This document shows, in pieces, positions 34,167-41,699 of a DNA stretch of 64,000 bases. Positions within the stretch are counted from its first letter, which is position 1. Each line of letters starts with the position of its first letter. Both the position numbers and the translations under genes were made by a program. The DNA lies in NCBI GenBank assembly GCA_963768165.1, contig CAVYHJ010000026.1, positions 682,001 to 746,000 on the forward strand, given 5' to 3'. Below the pieces are notes generated by a model, which searched no databases, was not told where the DNA came from, and was given only the letters and a program-made list of their open reading frames with translations. This DNA comes from CAVYHJ01 sp963768165 [NCBI: uncultured bacterium] (GTDB lineage Bacteria; UBP4; UBA4092).

Positions 34167-34195
34167 GGGGTCAAGAAGACCATTTGACCCTTTTT
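34167..34195 (+). terminator. Terminator-like hairpin just before trpF
   Basis: GGGTCAA (34168-34174) pairs with TTGACCC, immediately followed by TTTTT. It ends about 5 nt before the trpF ATG at 34200. A possible -35 TTGACA lies at 34129-34134. The position suggests either an end for the trpC transcript or an attenuator for trpFBA; no Trp-rich leader peptide is visible. Confidence 0.6.
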
Positions 34196-34199
34196 ACCT

Positions 34200-34808
34200 A
34201 TGACTCGAATCAAAATTTGTGGAATTACCAATTTGGAAGATGCTTTATTAGCCTCTGACTTAGGTGTGGATGCGTTGGGGTTCGTGTTTTCCAAGAGTCC
34301 GCGGCGGATAGAGGCGGATATGGCAGAACAGATCGTTAACCAATTACCACCATTTTTATCCATTGTCGGGGTGTTTGTGAACGAATCCGATGAGATTGTC
34401 AAACACGTTGCCCGGCGATGTAAGCTCAATATATTGCAGTTTCATGGGGAAGAGGATCCGGATTATATCAAGTTATTCCACCGAAAAACTATTAAAGCTA
34501 TACGGGTTAAGACAGAAGCGGATTTGAAGGTCATACCCAATTATGTGGTGCAGGGTATTTTATTGGATTCCAAGGTAGAAGGGAAAAAAGGCGGTACGGG
34601 AGTTATATTTGACTGGAATCTGGCAGTTAAAGCGAAACAATACGGCAGGATTATCCTGTCCGGAGGACTTACACCGGATAATGTAGCGGAAGCTATCAAA
34701 ATCGTCCAACCTTATGCTGTGGATATTAGTTCGGGGGTGGAAGCCAGTCCGGGGAAGAAGGACCCAGTGAAATTGAAGGCGTTTGTGGAGGCTGTGAGAC
34801 GTGCTTAG
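34200..34808 (+). CDS. trpF: Phosphoribosylanthranilate isomerase
   Basis: 202 aa. [12 protein letters not shown] with the catalytic cysteine, [20 protein letters not shown] and [10 protein letters not shown] are the family markers. No clear ribosome-binding site is seen, because the upstream bases form the hairpin at 34167-34195. Its last 8 nt overlap the GTG start of trpB. Confidence 0.96.
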   Translation: MTRIKICGITNLEDALLASDLGVDALGFVFSKSPRRIEADMAEQIVNQLPPFLSIVGVFVNESDEIVKHVARRCKLNILQFHGEEDPDYIKLFHRKTIKAIRVKTEADLKVIPNYVVQGILLDSKVEGKKGGTGVIFDWNLAVKAKQYGRIILSGGLTPDNVAEAIKIVQPYAVDISSGVEASPGKKDPVKLKAFVEAVRRA

Positions 34809-36093
34809 GGCCAAAACGAGATTGCCACGCTTCACTCGCAATGACAAATTGGAGCGAAAGAAAGTACAAGTTAAGGAACGGATTCGAATCCGAACCTTGC
34901 AATTAAAGACCCAACCCCTACCCGACGAAAAAGGGCATTTTGGACAATATGGCGGGAAGTTCGCACCGGAGACCTTGATGCCGGCATTGGAGGAGTTGGA
35001 AAAAGAGTATTATAAAGCCAAAAAAGACCCGAATTTCCAAAGAGAACTGGATTATTTTTTAAAGGAATATGTGGGACGGCCTACCCTGTTATATTATGCA
35101 GAGAGACTGACGAAGTTTCTGGGCGGCGCCAAGATTTATTTGAAACGGGAAGATTTGGCACACACAGGCGCGCATAAGATTAATAACACACTGGGGCAGG
35201 CATTATTGACCAAGCGTATGGGGAAGCCAAGGGCGATTGCGGAGACTGGCGCAGGGCAGCATGGGGTCGCAACGGCGACAGCATGTGCGTTATTGGGAAT
35301 CAAGTGCGATGTTTACATGGGGGAGGAGGATACCCAACGGCAGGCGCTGAATGTATTCCGCATGAAATTGTTGGGGGCACGGGTGATTCCGGTCACATCG
35401 GGGACGAAGACTTTGAAAGATTCCATCAATGAAGCCATGCGGGATTGGATAACGAACGTCGAAGATACCAATTATATTTTTGGGACGGCGGCGGGGGTTC
35501 ATCCGTTTCCGATGATTGTGCGGGATTTTCAGGCGATTATCGGGCATGAGGTGCGGGAGCAAATTTTGGAGAAAGAGGGGCGTTTACCGGATTATTTAGT
35601 GGCGTGTGTCGGCGGGGGGAGTAACAGTATCGGACTTTTTTATCCATTTTATGAAAATAGAGAAGTGAAATTTATTGGCGTGGAGGCGGCGGGATTGGGA
35701 ATTAAATCGGGCAAACACGCGGCAACATTGTGTGTAGGTCAACCGGGAGTTTTGCACGGGGCAAAGAGTTATTTATTGCAGGATAAAAACGGGCAGATTC
35801 AGGAGACGCATTCGATTTCCGCGGGATTGGATTATCCCGGAGTCGGGCCGGAACATTCTTATTACAAGGATACCGGTCGGGCGAAATACGTTTCGGTAAC
35901 GGATGAGGAATGTTTGCAAGCGTTTAAGAAATTGGCGGAATCGGAGGGGATTATCCCTGCACTGGAATCTGCTCATGCGGTTGCGCATGTCATGAAAATC
36001 GCACCGAAACTTTCGAAAGATAAAATCATCGTCATTAATCTTTCCGGTCGCGGTGATAAAGACGTTCAATCGGTAAGCAGCTTTTTCAAATAA
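34801..36093 (+). CDS. trpB: Tryptophan synthase beta chain with repeat-derived N-terminal extension
   Basis: 430 aa versus about 400 for the family. The PLP lysine is K126 in [18 protein letters not shown], the PLP-phosphate loop VGGGSNSIG and GVGPEH are present. Between the GTG start at 34801 (GGAG 10 nt upstream) and the conserved [12 protein letters not shown] at about residue 47 there is no ATG, so the extension is probably translated or starts on TTG at 34822, 34849 or 34897. Residues 7-16 are encoded by a dispersed repeat fragment (34820-34846). Confidence 0.93.
   Translation: MLRAKTRLPRFTRNDKLERKKVQVKERIRIRTLQLKTQPLPDEKGHFGQYGGKFAPETLMPALEELEKEYYKAKKDPNFQRELDYFLKEYVGRPTLLYYAERLTKFLGGAKIYLKREDLAHTGAHKINNTLGQALLTKRMGKPRAIAETGAGQHGVATATACALLGIKCDVYMGEEDTQRQALNVFRMKLLGARVIPVTSGTKTLKDSINEAMRDWITNVEDTNYIFGTAAGVHPFPMIVRDFQAIIGHEVREQILEKEGRLPDYLVACVGGGSNSIGLFYPFYENREVKFIGVEAAGLGIKSGKHAATLCVGQPGVLHGAKSYLLQDKNGQIQETHSISAGLDYPGVGPEHSYYKDTGRAKYVSVTDEECLQAFKKLAESEGIIPALESAHAVAHVMKIAPKLSKDKIIVINLSGRGDKDVQSVSSFFK
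34820..34846. repeat. Dispersed-repeat fragment inside the 5' end of trpB
   Basis: The 27 bases at 34820-34846 read GATTGCCACGCTTC then ACTCGCAATGACA. The reverse complement begins TGTCATTGCGAG and resembles the arm of the palindromic element at 36125 (TGTCATTCTGAG). This is a common type of dispersed repeat in candidate-phylum genomes. Confidence 0.7.
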
Positions 36094-36124
36094 TATGTTG
36101 ATAAGGAAGAAAAATATACAATGC

Positions 36125-36213
36125 TGTCATTCTGAGCGCAGCGAAGAATCTCTGCTTGAAGTCGTTTTACATTAGGTAGAACACTGGGATTCTTCACTGC
36201 GCTCAGAATGACA
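36125..36213. repeat. Palindromic dispersed repeat between trpB and trpA
   Basis: Arms of 26 bp at 36125-36150 (TGTCATTCTGAGCGCAGC...) and 36188-36213 are reverse complements at 25 of 26 positions, separated by 37 bp. The element fills most of the trpB-trpA gap. It has no coding capacity and is of the TGTCATTCTGAG family. Confidence 0.9.
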
Positions 36214-36288
36214 AGGATTTTGATTTAATGACTTTAAGAATTACAGGCTATCTTATATTGGATTAAAATAATAACGGATTTAACATTT

Positions 36289-37119
36289 ATGAGTCGAATC
36301 ACACAATTATTTAAAAATTTACGACAAGAGAATCGTGCGGCGTTGATTACATATATTTGCGCGGGGGACCCGGATTTGGAGACCACGGAAGCGCTGGTTT
36401 ATAAATTGGAAGAATCCGGTGCGGATTTGATTGAATTAGGAATTCCGTTTTCAGACCCTATAGCGGATGGCCCGACGATTCAACGAGCGGCGCAACGAGC
36501 TCTAAAAAAAGGAACGAGACTTATTGACGTTTTGGATTTGGTAAAAAAGATTCGCACGAATACAGAAATTCCGATTGTATTCATGGGATATTACAATCCG
36601 ATTTATCATTATGGAGTAAAGCAATTCGCTCAGAAAGCAGTTGCCGTGGGAGTGGATGGAGTAATCGTTCCTGATTTGCCACCCGATGAGGCGGATGAAT
36701 TAATAGAAGCAGCACGGCCTGTTGGATTGGATACGATATTTCTATTAGCGCCAACGAGCACGGAGAGCCGGATTAAATATGTTACCGGGAAATGCACGGG
36801 TTTTGTATATTATGTTTCTCTCACCGGCGTGACGGGGGCTAGAGAAAAAGTAGCAATTGGCGTAAAATCAGCATTAGCGAAAATACGCGAACATAGCCGG
36901 TCTCCGATTTGTGTAGGATTCGGTGTAGGAACACGAGACCAAGTCCAACAAATCGTTGATTGGGGAGCGGATGGTGTGATTGTCGGAAGTGCCATCGTGA
37001 GTCAGATAGAGAAAAATTTACAAAATCCGAATTTGGTAGATACGCTGAGTGAATTTGTCGCCAATCTATCCCACGGGTTAGTCCCTTCCAAAACCAAACT
37101 GCAAACGGTAAAATTATAG
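36289..37119 (+). CDS. trpA: Tryptophan synthase alpha chain
   Basis: 276 aa. The catalytic glutamate in DLIELGIPFSDPIADGP and aspartate in IVPDLPPDEA are present, as is GVGTRDQV near the C-terminus. It cleaves indole-3-glycerol phosphate and passes indole to TrpB. It is separated from trpB by the repeat element rather than overlapping it. Confidence 0.97.
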   Translation: MSRITQLFKNLRQENRAALITYICAGDPDLETTEALVYKLEESGADLIELGIPFSDPIADGPTIQRAAQRALKKGTRLIDVLDLVKKIRTNTEIPIVFMGYYNPIYHYGVKQFAQKAVAVGVDGVIVPDLPPDEADELIEAARPVGLDTIFLLAPTSTESRIKYVTGKCTGFVYYVSLTGVTGAREKVAIGVKSALAKIREHSRSPICVGFGVGTRDQVQQIVDWGADGVIVGSAIVSQIEKNLQNPNLVDTLSEFVANLSHGLVPSKTKLQTVKL

Positions 37120-37128
37120 GAACCCGAT

Positions 37129-38055
37129 ATGGCATGGTTTAAGAAAAAAGAAGAATATACAACGTTACGACCCAAACGGGTACAGAAAAAAGTGGATGTG
37201 CCCGAGGGGATGTTCACGCGCTGTGAAGATGAAAACTGCCAATCTATTATCTATAACAAAGACCTGGAACAGAATTTGATGGTTTGTCCCAAGTGCAATT
37301 TTCATTTCAAATTGAGTACGGAACAGCGAATTGCCTTATTGATAGATGAAGGCAGTTTTACGGAGATGGACAAGAATTTACGTTCTACTGATCCCTTAAA
37401 TTTTACAGATACGAAAAAATATAAGGACAGGATTCAGAATTTGATTAAGGAAAATGGGATTCGGGACGCCGCTATTTCGGGTATTGGAAAAATCAACGGA
37501 ATCCAATTAGCAATTTCAATCATGGATTTTAGTTTTATCGGAGGGTCAATGGGTTCGGTCGTGGGAGAGAAGGTCACCCGTACCATTGAACGGGGAATTG
37601 AACGAAAAATTCCTGTGGTCATCGTGTCACAAACCGGCGGAGCACGGATGCAGGAAGGAATTTTATCACTGATGCAGATGGCGAAATCCAGTTGTGCATT
37701 AGCTGAATTGCATAAAGCGCGTATGCCCTTTATTTCCATTTTAGTAGATCCAACGACGGCGGGTGTAATGGCGAGTTATGCGTCTTTAGGAGATGTAATC
37801 ATTGCCGAACCGCGCGCGCTGATTGGATTTGCAGGGCCACGGGTTATTGAACAGACCATCCGGCAACCTCTTCCGCCCGGATTTCAGAAATCTGAATTTC
37901 TATTAAAACACGGGATGTTGGATATGGTTGTCCATCGAAAAGATTTAAAAAAGACACTGACACAAATCCTAGGATTATTAAGCCGGAGTACCAGCGCAAA
38001 AGTCCAAACCCCTGTTCAAGTTCATGAACCTTTGTTAAATGTAGTCTCCAAGTAA
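37129..38055 (+). CDS. accD: Acetyl-CoA carboxylase carboxyltransferase beta subunit
   Basis: 308 aa. The N-terminal zinc ribbon (about residues 28-54) is followed by a crotonase-like carboxyltransferase domain with QTGGARMQEG and ITNPTTGGV-type VDPTTAGVMASYA. The first cysteine pair is CEDENC (CX4C) instead of the usual CX2C; the second pair is CPKC. It transfers carboxyl from biotin to acetyl-CoA in fatty-acid synthesis. The ATG follows trpA by 9 nt with AGGAA upstream, so it reads with trpA; accD-folC is a common pair. Confidence 0.96.
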   Translation: MAWFKKKEEYTTLRPKRVQKKVDVPEGMFTRCEDENCQSIIYNKDLEQNLMVCPKCNFHFKLSTEQRIALLIDEGSFTEMDKNLRSTDPLNFTDTKKYKDRIQNLIKENGIRDAAISGIGKINGIQLAISIMDFSFIGGSMGSVVGEKVTRTIERGIERKIPVVIVSQTGGARMQEGILSLMQMAKSSCALAELHKARMPFISILVDPTTAGVMASYASLGDVIIAEPRALIGFAGPRVIEQTIRQPLPPGFQKSEFLLKHGMLDMVVHRKDLKKTLTQILGLLSRSTSAKVQTPVQVHEPLLNVVSK

Positions 38056-38136
38056 GTTATCCCCTCTCTCTTTCTCTAATCCCGTAAATTTTGCTAAACT
38101 GGATAAATTCATTCTAGAGGAGTTACGGTTTCTTTC

Positions 38137-39618
38137 ATGACTTATCAAGAAGCAATTAGGTATCTTTTTAGCCTGGAATTCTTCGGCATTAAATTAGGGT
38201 TGGATAATATCCGACGCCTGATGGAATTGCTGGGAAATCCTCAAAATAATTTGCGAATTATTCATATTGCCGGAACCAATGGAAAAGGGTCGGTCGCAAA
38301 TTATACAGCTAATATTTTGCAAGCATCCGGTTATAAGACAGGACTTTATACTTCCCCACATTTAGTTAAATTTGAAGAGAGGATATCCATTGACGGGAAT
38401 TTGATTTCGGAAGGAGACGTTACAAGACTCACGGAAAGAATCAAACCGCTAGCGGAACAGTTAGCGAAAGAATCCAATGGCGCTCACCCGACGTTTTTTG
38501 AAGTCACGACGGCAATGGCCTTGCTTTATTTCTTTGAGCAAAAAGTAGATTTTACAGTATTGGAAGTCGGCCTTGGCGGACGGTTGGATGCCACCAACAT
38601 CGTCAAGACAGGAATTGTCGTAATAACCAATATTGCTTTTGATCACATGAAGCAGCTGGGATACACATTGAAAGAAATCGCACGCGAGAAGGCTGGAATC
38701 ATTAAAAAGAATTCAACCGTTATCACCGGAGCGACAGGAGACTCTCTTGAGGAAATCCGGAATGTTTGCAAGAAACAAAATGCTACATTGATAACTTATC
38801 CGAAAGATATTTCCTATCGGAATCTGGGTATTCATAAAAAATCAAATCCAACTCGTTTACCCGAATATCAACAATTTTATGTGTTTGGCCGATTGGGAGA
38901 TTATCCCAATCTAAAAACGCAGATGCCAGGAGAACATCAATTGTGTAATGCCACGCTAGCCATTGGAGCTGTCGAATCCATAATTCTTCAATCCTTCCCG
39001 GAATTATTCGTGCAAAAGAGTCCTGGGACTATCCCTTTGCGAGCTTATCTGGACAGCCGCCAAAAACGGAATCAATTTATTTACACAGATGAAATATCAG
39101 AGGATGAAATACCATTACCCGAAAAAGAAAATTCCGATTCGGCATTGTCAAGAATTGGTAAAATTTTGCTTTCCGGAGTTCCAGAGGGAATCAAGAATAC
39201 CCACTGGCCGGGGCGATTGGAGGTTGTCAAAGAGTCTCCGATAGTTTTATTGGATGGTGCGCATAATGAGGCGGGAGCCAAGGTTTTACAAAAAGCAATT
39301 AAAGAATTTTTTACTTATGAAAAATTATACTTAGTGATAGGAATCACGGAAGGGAAAGAAGCGGAAAAAATCATTGAAATTCTCTGTCCACTGGCGGACG
39401 AAGTGATTGTTACTTCCGCAAAAAACCATCGTGTGATTGCCCCGGAAGAACTAATGAAACAAATTCATCCGACCGCTAAGCCCGTAACCATTGCCAAGCC
39501 AGTAGCCGATGCAGTAAAATATGTTCTCAGTCGGGCCAAGGCCAATGACTTGATTTGTATCAGCGGTTCATTATATGTTGTCGGCGAAGCCCGGCCCATC
39601 TTTGTTACAAAGGAATAG
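38137..39618 (+). CDS. folC: Folylpolyglutamate/dihydrofolate synthase
   Basis: 493 aa, longer than the usual 420-440. HIAGTNGKGSVANY (P-loop), GLYTSPHLV, HMKQLGYTLKEIAREKAGI and LLDGAHN are present. About 55 extra residues (about 300-355, rich in acidic residues) lie between the central and C-terminal domains. It adds glutamates to folates. It follows accD and precedes pheS by 6 nt. Confidence 0.94.
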   Translation: MTYQEAIRYLFSLEFFGIKLGLDNIRRLMELLGNPQNNLRIIHIAGTNGKGSVANYTANILQASGYKTGLYTSPHLVKFEERISIDGNLISEGDVTRLTERIKPLAEQLAKESNGAHPTFFEVTTAMALLYFFEQKVDFTVLEVGLGGRLDATNIVKTGIVVITNIAFDHMKQLGYTLKEIAREKAGIIKKNSTVITGATGDSLEEIRNVCKKQNATLITYPKDISYRNLGIHKKSNPTRLPEYQQFYVFGRLGDYPNLKTQMPGEHQLCNATLAIGAVESIILQSFPELFVQKSPGTIPLRAYLDSRQKRNQFIYTDEISEDEIPLPEKENSDSALSRIGKILLSGVPEGIKNTHWPGRLEVVKESPIVLLDGAHNEAGAKVLQKAIKEFFTYEKLYLVIGITEGKEAEKIIEILCPLADEVIVTSAKNHRVIAPEELMKQIHPTAKPVTIAKPVADAVKYVLSRAKANDLICISGSLYVVGEARPIFVTKE

Positions 39619-39624
39619 GACATT

Positions 39625-40647
39625 ATGTTGGAAAAATTAAAACAAATTGAAGCAGAAGCCATTAGTGCCGTCAATTCGGCCAAATCGGCGGAAGATATAG
39701 AACATCTACGCATCCAATATATCGGTAGGAAAGGACAACTAACGGAGATTTTACGGTCTCTGGGAACCGTTTCCCCTGAAGATAGACCTGTTGTAGGACA
39801 AAAGGCGAATCAATTAAAAAATCAGATCGGTAGTTTATTGGATTCGAAAAGTCAAGAAATCAAAACGCAGTTGGAATCCGCGAAAAATGACAAACTGGTT
39901 TTAGATATTACTATTCCAGGACGCAAATTGGCAACGGGTGGAGTACATCCTTTGACAAAAGTACGTTACGAAATTGAAGATATTTTTACTTCTATGGGGT
40001 TTACGATTGAACAAGGACCGGAAGTCGAGTCGGATTATTATAATTTTGAAGCACTCAATACTCCTGCAGACCACCCGGCACGCGATGAGCAGGATTCCTT
40101 TTATATCACAGACAATTATTTACTGCGAACGCAAACATCTCCCGTGCAAATTCGCGTCATGGAAAAACGCCAACCGCCGATTCGAATGATTGCGCCGGGC
40201 CGATGTTACCGCCGGGATGCCGTAGACGCAACGCATTCCTTCCAATTCCATCAGATTGAAGCATTGATGGTGGATAAACATATTACCTTTGGAGACTTGA
40301 AAGGGGTCATTGATATGTGGGTGAAAGCTTTCTTTGGTCCCAATCGAAAAACCCGTTTTACTCCCCATTTTTTCCCTTTCACGGAACCAAGTGCCGAATT
40401 GCACATGTCCTGTTTATTTTGCGAAGGGAAAGGGTGCCGGGTTTGTAAAAACAGCGGTTGGATTGAATTAGGCGGCTGTGGCATGGTAGACCCGGCGGTT
40501 TTCAAATTTGTGAATTACGACCCGGAAGTATATTCCGGATTTGCTTTTGGTTTTGGTATCGAACGAATGGCTATGTTGAAATATGGAATAGACGATATCC
40601 GGCTATTCTTTGAAAATGACATTCGGTTCCTTCAGCAATTTGTCTAA
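39625..40647 (+). CDS. pheS: Phenylalanyl-tRNA synthetase alpha chain
   Basis: 340 aa. An N-terminal coiled coil (about 1-90) precedes the class II core: motif 2 GRCYRRDAVDATHSFQFHQIE and motif 3 GFGIERMAMLKYGIDDIR. A four-cysteine knuckle CLFCEGKGCRVC lies near residue 270, as in many bacterial PheS. The beta subunit gene pheT is not next to it, which is unusual; it must be elsewhere. Confidence 0.96.
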   Translation: MLEKLKQIEAEAISAVNSAKSAEDIEHLRIQYIGRKGQLTEILRSLGTVSPEDRPVVGQKANQLKNQIGSLLDSKSQEIKTQLESAKNDKLVLDITIPGRKLATGGVHPLTKVRYEIEDIFTSMGFTIEQGPEVESDYYNFEALNTPADHPARDEQDSFYITDNYLLRTQTSPVQIRVMEKRQPPIRMIAPGRCYRRDAVDATHSFQFHQIEALMVDKHITFGDLKGVIDMWVKAFFGPNRKTRFTPHFFPFTEPSAELHMSCLFCEGKGCRVCKNSGWIELGGCGMVDPAVFKFVNYDPEVYSGFAFGFGIERMAMLKYGIDDIRLFFENDIRFLQQFV

Positions 40648-40723
40648 AATCTTGTCCATACCGCGGAATTTCAATATTATGATAAAATAGTTGTTCCAAT
40701 TATTCTAAAGGAATAACACTGAA

Positions 40724-41056
40724 ATGTCTGAAATTATTAATTACGAATATTTTTCTCAAATTGATTTGCGTATCGGGAAAGTTATCTCCGCAGAAAAAGT
40801 GGAGAATACGGATAAACTCTTAAAAGTCATGGTTGATTTGGGAGAAGAAAAACCGTGCCAACTGGTCGCCGGGGTCGCCCAACAATACGCGCCTGAGGCT
40901 TTAATAGGCAAGGATATGGTTGTATTGGTAAATTTAGAACCTCGCACCATTCGCGGAGTGGAGTCATTCGGGATGATTTTAGCGGCAACCGTGGATGGCG
41001 CACCGGTAATATTAACAACAGAGAAACCAGTTCCGCCAGGTTCCAAGATAAAATAG
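40724..41056 (+). CDS. Trbp111/EMAP-II-like tRNA-binding protein (MetRS C-terminal type)
   Basis: 110 aa. FSQIDLRIGKVISAEKVENT, KPCQLVAGVAQQY and LVNLEPRTIRGVESFGMIL match the OB-fold tRNA-binding module found at the MetRS C-terminus or free as Trbp111. Free proteins bind tRNA as dimers without editing or aminoacylation. Placed between pheS and a tRNA gene. Confidence 0.9.
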   Translation: MSEIINYEYFSQIDLRIGKVISAEKVENTDKLLKVMVDLGEEKPCQLVAGVAQQYAPEALIGKDMVVLVNLEPRTIRGVESFGMILAATVDGAPVILTTEKPVPPGSKIK

Positions 41057-41082
41057 CTTTTTTTTATTGAACTGAGTTTTGT

Positions 41083-41158
41083 GGGGGATTAGCTCAGCTG
41101 GGAGAGCGCCTCGTTCGCAACGAGGAGGTCGGCGGTTCGACCCCGCTATCCTCCACCA
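41083..41158 (+). tRNA. tRNA-Ala (anticodon CGC)
   Basis: 76 nt with an encoded CCA. Acceptor GGGGGAT pairs with ATCCTCC, including the G3-U70 alanine identity pair; D-stem GCTC/GAGC, anticodon stem CCTCG/CGAGG with loop TTCGCAA giving CGC, and T-stem GGCGG/CCGCT. It reads GCG. Confidence 0.97.
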
Positions 41159-41205
41159 AAAAGTAAATATTCGACAATAAGGCAGTTGTCTAATAGGAGA
41201 AAGTT

Positions 41206-41640
41206 ATGGATAAAATTCTTCTTGTAGAGGACGAGATAGATGAATTAAGAATCTTGGAACTAGCTTTCAAGTCTAGTGGATATGAAGTAATCCTGGCATC
41301 CAGCGGTGAGGAAGGGTATGCCAAAGCAATAGCGCAAAAACCCGATCTAATCATTTCAGATATTCTAATGCCGCATACGAGCGGGTTGGAATTATGCAAG
41401 AAACTCAAAGGAAACGCGCAGTTCTCAGATACCCCGATTATTATTACTACCGCTTTATATAAGGGTGAAGACTATATGAAAATGGCAAAAGCCCATGGCG
41501 CAGATGCCGTTTTGTCAAAACCCTATAATATACAAGAATTATTACAAATAGTCCAAACTTTATTGGCTACCGGATCATCCCAGGAACCTTCGTCCGACAA
41601 GGAAGGTACCGATTATCCGCTCAATCTAGGTGACGCGTAA
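41206..41640 (+). CDS. Single-domain response regulator
   Basis: 144 aa, a lone receiver domain. The acidic pair VEDE, phospho-acceptor D in LIISDILMP (about residue 54), the TT at the switch and K in LSKPYN are all present, so it is probably phosphorylated. A 20-residue polar tail follows. It has no output domain and no kinase gene nearby. Confidence 0.92.
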   Translation: MDKILLVEDEIDELRILELAFKSSGYEVILASSGEEGYAKAIAQKPDLIISDILMPHTSGLELCKKLKGNAQFSDTPIIITTALYKGEDYMKMAKAHGADAVLSKPYNIQELLQIVQTLLATGSSQEPSSDKEGTDYPLNLGDA

Positions 41641-41699
41641 TATTTTGCCATTTAACCTATCCAGATTTCCTTTTACTTTTTGTCAATTACATGTAGAAT

